From Prorocentrum cordatum (taxonomy: Eukaryota > Sar > Dinophyceae > Prorocentrales > Prorocentraceae): a stretch of 64,000 bases of DNA. The stretch spans positions 884,823 to 948,822 of the forward strand of contig CAUYUJ010014002.1 of the NCBI GenBank assembly GCA_963575745.1, in the 5' to 3' direction. Made by a program: the position numbers and the translations under genes. Every line of letters starts with the position of its first letter. Position 1 is the stretch's first letter. Below are positions 42,756-51,675 of the stretch, piece after piece. The notes below the pieces were generated by a model that saw only the letters and a list, made by a program, of their open reading frames with translations, was not told the origin of the DNA and made no database searches.

Positions 42756-42805
42756 AATATTCCCCCCCCCCATCCCCCTAGGGGGATGGGGGGGGGGGAA
42801 TATTT
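42756..42805. terminator. Perfect palindrome right after gene 1
   Basis: AAATATT, ten C, ATCCCCC, then TA at the centre, then GGGGGAT, eleven G, AATATTT. A stem of about 24 bp starting one base after the stop codon. Its place suggests a role at the 3' end of the transcript, or that it is a nested mini-insertion; dinoflagellate terminators are not characterised enough to decide. Confidence 0.4.
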
Positions 42806-42957
42806 TCGTTCGGCGGTGATCCGCCTGATTTCAGGTGGGGCTTTCGCGCAGCGGCGGCCGCTGGCCCAACCCAGCCATCCAGCTGATCGACCGCTCGCAG
42901 ACGCAGCAGCCGCAGGAGCCGTTGCAAGAACGAGCAGGTTCGAACCACCAGCTTTCG

Positions 42958-43905
42958 ATGGCGGCGGGGAGTTCGGATGCGCCGTCGACGCAGCAACTGG
43001 CGGCACACGATGGCGGCAAACCCGCCGACTGTCAGCCGTTATCGAGCACCGCCGCCGCCCAAACGGCCTCGATCAGCAAGAGCCGCGCGGCGAAGAAGCA
43101 GAAGAAGCATGAGCTGCCGATCGAGCTCGACTCCGACTCCGACTTCGGCATCGTCGCCGTGACGCCGCCGCCCAAGGCTGAGAAGGTCGGCATCGCCGCA
43201 GGCTCTCTGAAGAAGACCCCGACGGAGGCGGCTCTGGCCATGGTCGCGGCCATGGATAAGAGGACGAAGGCGGTCAAGACGATGGTAAATATGACTGAAG
43301 GCCCCCACGCTTGCCACGGGCAATGCTGCTAAGAAGACGACGCCGCCTGGCAATGACAACGCGGCAAAGAAGACGACGCCGCCTGCCACGGGCAACGTGG
43401 CTAAGAAGACGCCGCTCCCCACGGGCAAGAAGACGGACGGCGCGGCTGGGAAGGACAAGCAGCGCAAGTGGGCGAAGCCGAGGTGGGAGATGCAGACCGC
43501 ACGCAACTTGGCGAGCGGGGTTGAACCTCCCACCGATGAGGCGTCGGGCGCGCGCGGCGATTCCCAGCAGCCCCGCTGGGGTCGCAGTTTGCGCGCCCGC
43601 CGCCTTTCAGGCGACTGTTCATCGTTGCTCCGCCCCCCAGGTGCAGTTCCGCAGCGGCAGGGTCGGCGTCCCTGGCAGCAACGTCAGCCTGAAGTACATC
43701 GCGGGCGATGAGGCCGACAAGGCCAGATTCTCACCGACGCCCTTCTCGACGCCCTCCTCCGCGCTCTCTTCATTTTCGCCCCTGCCTCGACGCCCCCTCC
43801 GCCCCCTGCTGCCTCGTTGCGCCCGATCGCTCCGAGGCCAGGGCCATCGCGGAGGCGGAGGAGCTGGTCAAGAAGGAGCTCGCCGCCAGGGCGCGCGGCG
43901 AGTAA
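42958..43905 (+). CDS. Element gene 2: basic protein, three exons
   Basis: Exon 1 42958-43519, exon 2 43641-43721, exon 3 43837-43905, about 236 aa. Exon 1 reads Ser/Ala-rich, then KKQKKHELPIELDSDSDFG, a Lys/Pro/Thr-rich stretch (AAKKTTPP repeats) and WAKPRWEMQTARNLASG. Exon 2 reads VQFRSGRVGVPGSNVSLKYI; exon 3 EAEELVKKELAARARGE. Intron 1 is GT-AG after a CCGCCCCCCAG tract. Intron 2 would be AAG/GCCAG to CCGAG/GCCAG, a GC-AG intron between direct repeats of GCCAG. Exon 1 needs one base removed from the C-run at 43302-43306 to stay in frame, so there is an indel (real or assembly error). A DNA- or RNA-binding role is suggested only by the charge. The ATG could alternatively be at 43009 in another frame; less convincing. 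Confidence 0.5.
43520..43640 (+). other. Intron 1 of element gene 2 (GT-AG, 121 bp)
   Basis: GGG/GTTGAACC to CCGCCCCCCAG/GTGCAG; phase 0 on both sides. Confidence 0.55.
43722..43836 (+). other. Intron 2 of element gene 2 (GC-AG, 115 bp)
   Basis: AAG/GCCAGATT to CTCCGAG/GCCAGGGC; phase 0. The first five intron bases are repeated at the start of exon 3, as in introns gained by a duplicating insertion. Confidence 0.5.
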
Positions 43906-43964
43906 TTCGCGCTACGACTCTTCAACTCTCCAGGCCAACGGGGCGGCCTCGGGATAACAAAAAG

Positions 43965-44100
43965 GTCGTGGCGGATATGCCGCCTCGTGGCGGATATGCC
44001 GCCTTGTAGCGCAGCCTTCTCGCCTTCCAACTCGTGGCGGACATGCCGCCCCCGCCCCACCCCTTTGCGCTCCTCCGCCCTTCAGGCGGACATGCCGCCG
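43965..44100. repeat. GGCGG-N-CCGCC palindrome cluster 2
   Basis: Two GGCGGATATGCCGCC and two GGCGGACATGCCGCC copies in the spacer before gene 3. Confidence 0.9.
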
Positions 44101-44508
44101 CCCCCCTCCCCTAATCGGCCCACTCCGCGCCCCCGCGCCACGTCCCTGCGCCCCCCTCTCCGCTGTCAGGCACTGGATCCCACGCCAACTAACGTCGGGG
44201 AGACGCCCACTGCTCGAACGGCGAAGGCGTTCACCCAGAATGGCATGGGCGCGCGCGAAGGCACCGACGTTGCCACCGCCCGTTCAACGACGAAAACAAG
44301 TGAACCAAGACCTGCACATTCAAAGGGACACCAGTTCACTTATATTTCTGGTTCCCAATGCCACCCTCACTCTGCCCCCTCCCCCGAGACCCCGTCGCAA
44401 GAACCAGCGGGGCCCTTCTGAGAGGCCCCCGAGGGCTCGAGGAGCTCCAAGACTTCAATGGGTCCATGGGCAACCCCCTCCCCCTCCTCCCGAAGTCTCG
44501 CTTCCGCG
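44101..44508. other. Spacer before element gene 3
   Basis: C-rich at both ends, AT-richer around 44290-44350. A 453-codon frame starting at 44358 crosses it but is a shadow of gene 3. Confidence 0.5.
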
Positions 44509-44530
44509 TCCGATTCCATTTCGGTTCAAG
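44509..44530 (+). promoter_or_regulatory. Relic dinoflagellate spliced leader
   Basis: TCCGATTCCA then TTTCGGTTCAAG: same length as the leader, 17 of 22 positions match including both ends. 140 nt before the ATG of gene 3. Confidence 0.6.
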
Positions 44531-44669
44531 CCCGCGGCCCGCGGGTGCCCGCGAGCCCGCGCGGGGTTGGCCCCCCCCTTTCGCGCCGACGCGTGGGCTG
44601 GGGCCCGCGCGCCGAGGCTGCGCCGCAGCCACCGCGTCGCGCTCGGCGCCTCGCACTGCGGCCGCGGCC

Positions 44670-45714
44670 ATGGCAGACAGCGGCAGCGCGTTCGACGCGT
44701 TGGAGGCAGCTGCATCGCCAAAACAAGTGGCCCCGCGTGCGGTAGCCAGGGACGCGCGCATCGCGCGCGAAACTGGCTGGCCGCTCTCGGTCGAACTGTT
44801 TTGGCGATTCGGCGCAGGAGATGTTCGGGCCAGCGATGCAGTTGCTCTCCGACCTTGCGGGCGTGGACAACAACGCAGGGGATCGGTCTTCCTCCGCCAG
44901 CGGCAGTCGGCCAGCCAGCGCGCCCACGTTGGCGGCGCAGCCAGCGCGATCGCGCAGCCCGCGCCACCCGCGGGCACCGTCGACGCCGCCGCGCAGGCGG
45001 GGGCCGACGTCACCGCCGCGGGACCCGCGGCAGCGGCCTTTCCCGCCCTCGGCTCTCGTGAAGGAGCTCGCGTCGCACATGCGGGGCGCGACGCCTGTGG
45101 TGGAAGAGCCCCCCGAGGCGGTGGAGGCGCATCCCAGCGCGGTGGAGGCGTTCAGGGCGCAGCTGCGAGCCTGGCTGAGCGACCCCGTTGGGAATCCCAT
45201 CGACTGGCGGTCGGAGACCGTGCTCGCCGTGCTCAAGGAGTACCAGATGAAGTACGACTACAAGAAGTTCCGCGACCGCGGCCCGCCTGGCCCCGCCATG
45301 GGCGGGCCGCAGACGTGGCAGGGCCAGGCGTGGCGCGCCAATGCGAAGCGCTGGGGGAACCGAGGTGGCGCAAAGCGCGAGATGTACGCGAAGCTGCACG
45401 GCAACAAGGCAGCGCCGCGGGTGCGCGAGGCGCACGTCCCCAAGCCTCAGCTGATGCATCGGGAGCCCATGGCGCCGAACTTGCCCAAGACGATGCCTCA
45501 GCAGGCGCCGTGGAGGACTGGCAATATGAACCCTCCAGTTCCGCCTCCGCCGCCGAAGACCATGGGGCCGCCGCCGCCGAAGACCAGGCAGCCGCCAGCA
45601 GGGAAGCCCAGCATGGTGCAGCCGAGGGCAGGGCGTCGGCTGCAGCCGACAAGCAAGATGGCACCACCGCCAGCGAAGCCGCGCCCGCCCGCCCGCGGAG
45701 ATGTCTTCTTGTAG
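44670..45714 (+). CDS. Element gene 3: Pro-rich unknown protein
   Basis: ATG 44670 in GCGGCCATGGCAG opens a frame (MADSGSAFDALEAAASPKQ) which must shift by one base near 44810 to enter the long frame that contains EMFGPAMQLLSDLAGVDNNAG and ends at TAG 45712-45714. Whether this is a base error, a true break or a very short intron cannot be told. The long part has an Arg/Ser/Pro-rich region (PRHPRAPSTPPRRRGPTSPP), a compact middle (EAFRAQLRAWLSDPVGNPIDWRSETVLAVLKEYQMKYDYKKF), a Gly/Trp/Arg segment (QAWRANAKRWGNRGGAKREM) and a Pro-rich tail with PPPPPKTMGPPPPK. About 347 aa if joined. A fragment of the middle, VGNPIDWRSET, is duplicated at 50.43 kb. Function unknown. Confidence 0.6.
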
Positions 45715-45874
45715 GGTGATCGCGTGGACCTGCAAGCGGGCTGGGGTGCATAGCTTCCGTAATTCGAGCGCGGATAGTTGCAGCTATCCGCGCTGACGCG
45801 TCATGACGCGCCGCCTCTCCCCGCCTCGTCTCATCTCATCTCTCCTCCCCTCTCTTCGTTGCCGATCTATCTCA

Positions 45875-46110
45875 TTGGCGGACGCGCCGCCTCCCCCCGC
45901 CTGGCGGACAACCGCCGTTCAGATACGAGCATCGGCGCATCGGGTTTGTTCTATGCGGTTGGAAAAAAACACCAGTCCTTCCCTGAGCCACCCATTGGCG
46001 GCTAAACCGCCCTGAAGCCTCCATTGGCGGCCACGCCGCCCATTGGCGGCTAAACCGCCCATTGGCGGCCACGCCGCCCTGAGCCCTCCATTGGCGGCTA
46101 AACCGCCGCC
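45875..46110. repeat. GGCGG-N-CCGCC palindrome cluster 3
   Basis: Seven or more copies: GGCGGACGCGCCGCC, GGCGGACAACCGCC, GGCGGCTAAACCGCC and GGCGGCCACGCCGCC, the last two alternating with CATT linkers. Confidence 0.9.
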
Positions 46111-46266
46111 GCCGCCTGCTGGCATCCCGAAATGTGCGATGCCACCGCGCCTCTTACACATGTATGTTTTTGTTGTTGGGACGCTGTATCGGCTCGAATC
46201 TAGGCGCGCACAGGCTCGCGCCCCACGCCGCCCCTGCGCTAGCCGTGCACTTCTCGCCCTGCCGCC

Positions 46267-46905
46267 ATGGCAGGCCAGCAGGGCGAGAAGACCGTCATGT
46301 TCGGCTTCAAGTGCCCACAGAGCAGCAGCTGCAAAAGGGGCGGCAAGTGGTTCCAGGGAGAGACAGTGGAGGAGGCCAGGAACAAGCTGGTGAACCACCT
46401 TCACGTGTCGCCGTACCACAGCTTGAGCGAGGACGAAGCGGAGGTAGCTGCTATCGCACTCGAGGCCGACTCGTGGGAAGTCGACCTCGCGGAGTGGCGC
46501 CAATGGGAGGAGGAGAAGGCCAACTGGGGCTCCGCCAAAAGGCGCAAGGGGGCGCCGAAGGTCGAGCTGGCGCCAATCCCTCCACAATCCCGCGTGGAGC
46601 GCTCGCACCAGCTGAAGGACGCGTTCTCGGAGGGCAGCGGATCGTCAGGCGCAGCTTCGTCAGCCACGGCGGGCATGAGGATGTCCACGGCGTTGGCCAG
46701 CCAGATGTCGCCCGATAGCATCGTGGTGCTCAACGGCACCCAGTGCCAGGCTGTGCTCGACTCGTTGCGCCGCGCGCGTACTGCGACGCAGATGTGCGCC
46801 CAGATAGCGGAGCGCGCGGTGAACGCTTTCCGCCAAGAGGAGCAATGCATCGCCGAGTGCGAGGACGTGCTCGCGAGCTGGCTGGTGCGCAACGCGACCT
46901 CGTAG
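46267..46905 (+). CDS. Element gene 4: small zinc-finger protein, 212 aa
   Basis: ATG 46267 in CTGCCGCCATGGCAGG, stop TAG 46903-46905. Residues 13-51 form a C2H2-like finger with a long loop: C16-x5-C22-x21-H44-x6-H51, inside FGFKCPQSSSCKRGGKWFQG and NHLHVSPYHSLSEDEA. I recall the same layout (Cys pair, Lys-Trp-Phe, then H-L-x-x-S-x-Y-H) in other dinoflagellate proteins of unknown role. Residues 60-105 are acidic then basic (WEEEKANWGSAKRRKGAPK); 160-212 are helical with DSLRRARTATQMCAQIAERAVNAF. A nucleic-acid-binding role is plausible. In CACTA elements a second small protein binds the ends; this is a candidate for that job, by analogy only. Confidence 0.7.
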   Translation: MAGQQGEKTVMFGFKCPQSSSCKRGGKWFQGETVEEARNKLVNHLHVSPYHSLSEDEAEVAAIALEADSWEVDLAEWRQWEEEKANWGSAKRRKGAPKVELAPIPPQSRVERSHQLKDAFSEGSGSSGAASSATAGMRMSTALASQMSPDSIVVLNGTQCQAVLDSLRRARTATQMCAQIAERAVNAFRQEEQCIAECEDVLASWLVRNATS

Positions 46906-47585
46906 GTGCAGGTGCACGGCTGGCAGCACTGATGTCGCCTCAGCATCAGTAGCCTCATTCGCGCAGGCGGCGCGACGCGTCGGCCCTACACGCCCCCCTC
47001 CCACTCCTCCAACGCAATTTCAATCCACACCCCTGTGTCAGAACAAATTAGGACACCCCCACACACTCCATCCGCACTCAATTCGTGAAGGCCGCCACGC
47101 CGAGGTGAATTTTGGCCACGCAGGCGGCCGAGTAGCCGTCCCCCAATGCAAGGCGATATGGGGGCGAGTGGACGAGCGGAGCGGGAGGAAGGTGAGGGAA
47201 CTTCGGCGGATAAGACAGGTGGGCGGTTGGATGGGATTTGGCAAAAGGGCTGGGTGGAGAAAACTGCATCCGCATAAGAATGAGTGCGGCTATTTTCTGG
47301 ATGTGCTGCATCGCCATGTCCGCCCACCCCCCCATCGCCTTGCATATGATGACGCTCAGGCAGCGCGCCCCGATTGCGCGCGCTCGCCCGTCTCTTCGCT
47401 GCCGCTCAGGCAGCGCGCCTCGCTTCCGCGCTCGCCCGTCTTTTCGCTGCCGCTCAGGCAGCGGTTTGAAGCACGCGGCGCCGTCCGCGGTCGGTAGCGC
47501 AGGGCGCCGCTCCGCCCCTGCTGCTCCGCTTAACTAACTCGGCGGACGTGCCGCTACGCCGCCGCCATGCACTGGCAAAAAACGT
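46906..47585. other. Spacer between element genes 4 and 5
   Basis: Contains three copies of GCTGCCGCTCAGGCAGCGC-like sequence (47366-47465), itself partly palindromic, and one GGCGGACGTGCCGC at 47540. Confidence 0.5.
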
Positions 47586-47587
47586 TG

Positions 47588-47735
47588 GCTGTTATCATAT
47601 GTTAGCATATGTTATCACGCGCCTGATAACACCTGATAACACCTGATAACACCTGATAACATGTTATCAGGTGTTATCATGTGTTAGCATGGTGTTATCA
47701 CACGCCTGATAACATATGATAACATATGATAACAT
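47588..47735. repeat. TGATAACA/TGTTATCA palindromic array
   Basis: About 14 copies of TGATAACA or its complement. Four CCTGATAACA units in direct repeat (47627-47663) are followed by TGTTATCAGGTGTTATCATG, so the block folds back on itself. AT-rich island in a GC-rich element, 340 bp before gene 5. Confidence 0.85.
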
Positions 47736-47814
47736 GATGTCAATTTTGTGTGGTTGTCATGTTGCGCGCAATTCATTTCAGTATCCGTATCACCTCGTGC
47801 GTCCGCCACGCTTC

Positions 47815-47960
47815 GAGCGGCTAGTCCGCTGGCGGCCAATCCGCCTCCCTCGCCGCGCCCCTGCACCCTCTCAAGCGGCGAGTCCGCTGGCGGATATGCC
47901 GCCCCCTTCATACCTCACTCCACCCCTCCCTCCACCTTTGAAGCGGCTATTCCGCTGGCG
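47815..47960. repeat. Paired palindrome cluster 4
   Basis: Three double units: AGCGGCTAGTCCGCT next to GGCGGCCAATCCGCC, AGCGGCGAGTCCGCT next to GGCGGATATGCCGCC, and AGCGGCTATTCCGCT next to GGCGGCTATCCCGCC. The regular pairing is not seen elsewhere except once at 54110. Confidence 0.9.
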
Positions 47961-48003
47961 GCTATCCCGCCTCACTTACCGCGCGTTTTCTTCGTCATCG
48001 CTT

Positions 48004-48028
48004 CGCGTCCAGCTCATCTTGGCATCAG
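48004..48028 (+). promoter_or_regulatory. Weak relic spliced leader before gene 5
   Basis: CGTCCAGCTCATCTTGGC then ATCAG aligns with the leader only if four single bases are inserted and one lost. Suggestive because of its place 50 nt before the ATG. Confidence 0.3.
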
Positions 48029-48077
48029 GGCCGCGCGCGACGCGCGGCTTCTCGCGTGCCAAGGCGGTCGCGCCGCC

Positions 48078-50016
48078 ATGGCGGGGACGCCGCCCGCTGA
48101 AGATCACCAGCAGCATTCTCTGGCAGTGATGTTCGGAGCAGCCAGGCCGAAAAACAAGGGAGTGATGACCAAGGCGCCCGCAGCGAAGCCCCGTGGGAAA
48201 GCTAAGCTATCGGGGACGCAGATGACACTGACTGGACAGCTTGTGCCGCCGCTCGCATTGACCGACGCAGGGCCGCCGAAGGCACGCGGGAAAAGCAAAG
48301 GCAAGGGCAAAGGTAAGCACCCCGCAGCGTTGAGGACGGCTCGCAAAGCTGCGTCAGCCGCAGCTCCCGCCGAAGAACTGCCTCCTCAGGGCGCAGCGGC
48401 TTTGCCACCAGAGCCGGACGACGCAGCGTCAGAGGCGGCATCGGGCTCCGAGGAGCGCGGCGACGAGATTGGTTCCGAGCTCGGCGTAAAACAGGATGAG
48501 CTTGAGAGTGCCAAGCGTGAGCTTGAGGAGGAAGAGGCTCCACCGCAGGGCGCGGTAGCCAAGGTTGAGAATGAGGAGCGCTCGCCCGAGGCGGCAGCGC
48601 CGCAGGCGGAGGAGGAGGAGGCAGCTCAGGACGATCCGCCAGCAGGCGCTCCCCAGGTAGGGGAGTTCGTGGATGTGCATGGCATCGGGCATAGCATCGT
48701 GCGTTGCAACCGCTGCTGTCGCACGGCAAAGGAGTGCAACTACAGGATCAAGGCGAAGGGCCAGTCGACTTACCAGTGCGACGCGTGCAACACGAACGGG
48801 GTGCGCCTTTCTCGGAGGTTCGGACAGTGGCCGCCAAAGTGTTTCGCCAAAATGAAGAGTGAGTTCAAGCAGCAGTTCTACAAGGATCTGGCAGAAGATC
48901 CTGGGCTGTCGAACCTCGATCGCATTGAAGCCTTCGTGGTCAGCTCAATCACTGTCCAACGGATGGAGGAGGAGCGCGTCCGCAAGGGTGGCAAGTACCT
49001 TCCGCTGAGGAAGTGGGCGCACGACGGCTTCGACGCGAAAAAGATTGAAGATAATGTGCAGGATAAGAGGTGGAACCCTGATCTCGGGGAGTGGACGTAC
49101 AGGCCGCAATTGGAGGCGGCCTGGAGCGAGACAGTGGAGGCCGCAGTGCGCAACGAGCTGTACACCGATAAGAGGACGCAGGCGAAGCAGAGCGGCCCGC
49201 GGGCAGCGGCCTCGACGGGCGTCGCAGAGCACGGCGGCGACAAGGGCGACAGAAGCGACGAGAGCGACATGTCCAGATCCAGGCGGCGCCGCAGGCGCAG
49301 GTCTGACAGCCGCAGGAGGAGGAGGCGCAGCATGAGCAGGCGCGACAGCAGGGGCAGGCGCGACAGCAGGAGCAGACGCCGCGACAGACGTCGCGACACC
49401 AACCGCAGCAGGAGCCGCTCGCGCGGCGACCGCGACAGGAGCAAGAGCCGCCGCAAGGGCAGGAGCAAGAGCCGCGGCAAGAGCAAGGACAGGAGCAAGA
49501 GCAGGCCGTTTGGGGGTTCAACGCAGGGGTGTCGCCTGGGCTTCGCATTCGTTTTCGGTTTCCGTTCAACTCTTCAGGTTCGGATCGGGTTATTGATTTC
49601 GCTCGGCTCGAAGTGTTGTCATTTTCGGACAACCCCGAAGGCTCCGCAGGGATAAGGACGCTGAGAAGGAGCGGAGGCGACAGGAAGCGAGGGAGAAGGC
49701 CGAGCAGGCCAAGAAGGAGACGCAGGAGAAAAACCTGGCGCTGAAGTGGATCGGCACCGCAACGAGGCTCGAGACAGAGCTGGACGGGTACCTCGAGCAT
49801 GAGAAGGCGGACAAGGTGCCGTCATGGGCTGTGAAGAACGCGAAGGCGGCGAGGAAGTCTGTGGCAGTCATGAAGGCGGTGGCGCAGAAGCGCGTGCACA
49901 GCGGCGTGGCGTTGACGATCACGCAGGACGAGGCCATCAGCATCCAGAAGGATGCGAGCTCGGCGGCGAGGGCCATCGCGGGGATGCTCAAGGAGGCGCA
50001 GAAGCACAGCACCTGA
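48078..50016 (+). CDS. Element gene 5: zinc-ribbon and RS-domain protein, 597 aa, one GC-AG intron
   Basis: Exons 48078-49504 and 49650-50016; the join reads KSKDRSKS-R-DKDAEKERRR in frame. ATG is in GCGCCGCCATGGCGG. Residues 1-100 are Lys/Ala/Pro-rich (GKSKGKGKGK), 110-195 acidic. Residues 207-247 hold a likely zinc ribbon: C210-x2-C213-C214 and C234-x2-C237 in VRCNRCCRTAKECNY and YQCDACNTNG. Residues 260-390 are a helical, Trp-containing domain. Residues 398-476 are an Arg/Ser repeat region as in SR splicing factors, with RSRSRSRGDRDRSKSRRK. The last 120 residues are a charged helix ending GMLKEAQKHST. RS domains bind RNA or other RS proteins; a role in RNA handling or chromatin binding is inference. 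It is the longest intact gene of the element. Confidence 0.75.
49505..49649 (+). other. GC-AG intron of element gene 5 (145 bp)
   Basis: GAGCAG/GCCGTTTGG to GCTCCGCAG/GGATAAG. Splicing restores an Arg codon and merges the RS frame with a long charged frame, while the unspliced frame ends at 49655. GC-AG introns are frequent in dinoflagellates. Confidence 0.75.
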
Positions 50017-50104
50017 GCGCCCCATGGTGGCCCAGTACATCATGAAGTACGGCCTGAAAAAGGTGGAGAAGGACCCGAATAAGCCGCGGCCGCTGGGCCG
50101 CTCG

Positions 50105-50318
50105 TGAGCAGGGGCGGCAGTTGGGCCGCTCCTGACGAGGTGTGTGATTTCGTATATACAATTGTTATTGTTGGTGAAACAACATTTCCACCGCCACCCC
50201 ACTCGTTACCACCGCAGCCCTTCGTTTGGCGGGGATGCCGCCTTTCCACTCTCGCAAGCCCTTGGCGGACATGCCGCCTTGCCTTCATTTGGCGGAGATG
50301 CCGCCTTTGCTGCTCATC
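50105..50318 (+). repeat. Direct repeat, copy 1 (about 215 bp)
   Basis: GGGGCGGCAGTTGGGCCGCT to GAGATGCCGCCTTTGCTGC, including three palindromes. Copy 2 at 50492-50704 is nearly identical apart from small indels in the TTGTTATTGTTG stretch. Confidence 0.9.
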
Positions 50319-50379
50319 GCGCTCCGATGCCTCACTTGGCGAGGCGAAGCGCTTGCCTAACTCCCTCCTGCTCGAGCGC

Positions 50380-50475
50380 GTCCTGCCCGAGACCCTACCG
50401 CGCGAGCTGTGGCTCGCGAAGGCCAGCGACACCGTTGGGAATCCCATCGATTGGCGGTCGGAGACGAAGCAGAGG
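50380..50475 (+). pseudogene. Duplicated fragment of element gene 3
   Basis: GAGCTGTGGCTCGCGAAGGC then GACACCGTTGGGAATCCCAT and CGATTGGCGGTCGGAGAC encode RELWLAKASDTVGNPIDWRSET, matching gene 3 at 45155-45222 (AQLRAWLSDPVGNPIDWRSET). The match stops at GTCGGAGAC. It sits between the two direct repeats, so it was probably copied with them. Confidence 0.75.
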
Positions 50476-50491
50476 CGAAGCAGCTCCTTGG

Positions 50492-50704
50492 CAGGGGCGG
50501 CAGTTGGGCCGCTCATGACGAGGTGTGTGATTTCGTACAATTGTTATTGTTGTTGAAAAAAACATTTCTTCGTTGCCATCGCCACCCCACTCGTTACCAC
50601 CGCAGCCCTTCGTTTGGCGGGGATGCCGCCTTTCCACTCTCGCAAGCCCTTGGCGGACATGCCGCCTTGCCTTCATTTGGCGGAGATGCCGCCTTTGCTG
50701 CCCA
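50492..50704 (+). repeat. Direct repeat, copy 2, with palindromes
   Basis: Second copy of 50105-50318, offset about 388 bp; holds GGCGGGGATGCCGCC, GGCGGACATGCCGCC and GGCGGAGATGCCGCC. Confidence 0.9.
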
Positions 50705-50766
50705 CCGCGCTCGCACCGTTCTCTCGCGTTTCCCAATGACATGATCTGCCACCGTCCCACCCCTCA

Positions 50767-50788
50767 TCCGTAGTCTTTGTGGCTCAAG
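50767..50788 (+). promoter_or_regulatory. Relic dinoflagellate spliced leader, best copy
   Basis: TCCGTAGTCTTTG then TGGCTCAAG: 19 of 22 positions match the leader with no gap. 43 nt before the ATG of gene 6. Confidence 0.85.
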
Positions 50789-50831
50789 TGGAGCCGCTCG
50801 AGGTCGTGCCCCTTCGCGGTCTTGCGCCGCC

Positions 50832-51128
50832 ATGGCGAGCATCGCGGACAAGTACGACGTCGATGACTTCGAGCTCATCACGGGTGGCAGTGCGTGGAGC
50901 TGGGCGACCATCGTGGTGCGCTTCATCGAGTGGCGCAATCGTTGCCGCCATGCACGCGCCGTTGGCATCAAGGGCCAGATGCTCATCGACAAGGCGCGGC
51001 GCATGATGGAGGAGGCGCGCCGCACCGAGGAGCGCGGCAAGATGCTGTGCCAGATGTCGAAGCAGATGGTGCAGGACATCCCAGGCGGCATTCGGTTCTT
51101 CTGCCGCCAGCCGCACCAGGAGAGCTGA
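50832..51128 (+). CDS. Element gene 6: unknown 98-aa protein
   Basis: ATG in TGCGCCGCCATGGCGAG, TGA at 51126-51128. MASIADKYDVDDFELITGG, then SWATIVVRFIEWRNRCRHARAVG and a long amphipathic helix rich in Met, Arg and Glu (DKARRMMEEARRTEERGKML) ending GIRFFCRQPHQES. The relic leader upstream supports it as a gene that was once an mRNA. No family recognised; small and helical, perhaps a binding partner. Confidence 0.65.
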   Translation: MASIADKYDVDDFELITGGSAWSWATIVVRFIEWRNRCRHARAVGIKGQMLIDKARRMMEEARRTEERGKMLCQMSKQMVQDIPGGIRFFCRQPHQES

Positions 51129-51487
51129 GCGGCGATCGGCTGGGCCGATAGAGGAGGATAAGGAGGAAGAGGAGGCAGGATGAGGAGAGGAGGAGGAGGT
51201 GGATGAGGAGTTGGAGGCAGCACGCGCACCCGCACTAAGAGCCGCCAGCCGCCGCCGCGCCCGTCCCGCGCTGCGCCCGTCCCGAGCTCGAGCCGCCAGC
51301 CGCGCCCGTCTCCGAGCGCTGGCGGCTTGGAACCCGAGCTTGAAACTCAAGCTCGAAATTGCGTGCGAGAAAAAGAAATCTCCCTTGCAAGTTCCGTTGC
51401 TACGCTCACTTCGCGCCTCCGCAATCTCCCCCACCCACCCCCTTCCCCCCTCCCCCCTCCCCCCATGCCCCCTCGCCCCCACGCTCT

Positions 51488-51560
51488 TCGGCGGCTACGC
51501 CGCCCCTCCCGACCCTTCAGGCGGCTACACCGCCATGCCCTTCGGCGGCTACTCCGCCCC
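51488..51560. repeat. GGCGG-N-CCGCC palindrome cluster 5
   Basis: GGCGGCTACGCCGCC, GGCGGCTACACCGCC and GGCGGCTACTCCGCC in the spacer before the transposase-like gene. Confidence 0.9.
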
Positions 51561-51582
51561 GCGATCCATTCCCGCCTCCACT

Positions 51583-51601
51583 TCCGTCTCTCTGGCTGCA
51601 A
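51583..51601 (+). promoter_or_regulatory. Weak relic spliced leader before gene 7
   Basis: TCCGT, CTCTC, TGGCT, G, CAA: first five and TGGCT-CAA match the leader after gaps. 75 nt before the ATG. Confidence 0.3.
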
Positions 51602-51675
51602 TTCGTTTTTCTCAACCGCGCTGGGCCTCGCGCTGCCCCCCGCCCCCGCCCCTCCCGCGCGCGGGCGTCGGCGCA

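Noticed and set aside
47620-47735. CRISPR-like array of TGATAACA units
   Set aside because: No unique spacers of even length and the units occur in both orientations; eukaryotic context.
47748-48077. Upstream extension of element gene 5
   Set aside because: Reads through the paired palindromes; ATG 48078 has the same GCCGCCATGG context as the other element genes.
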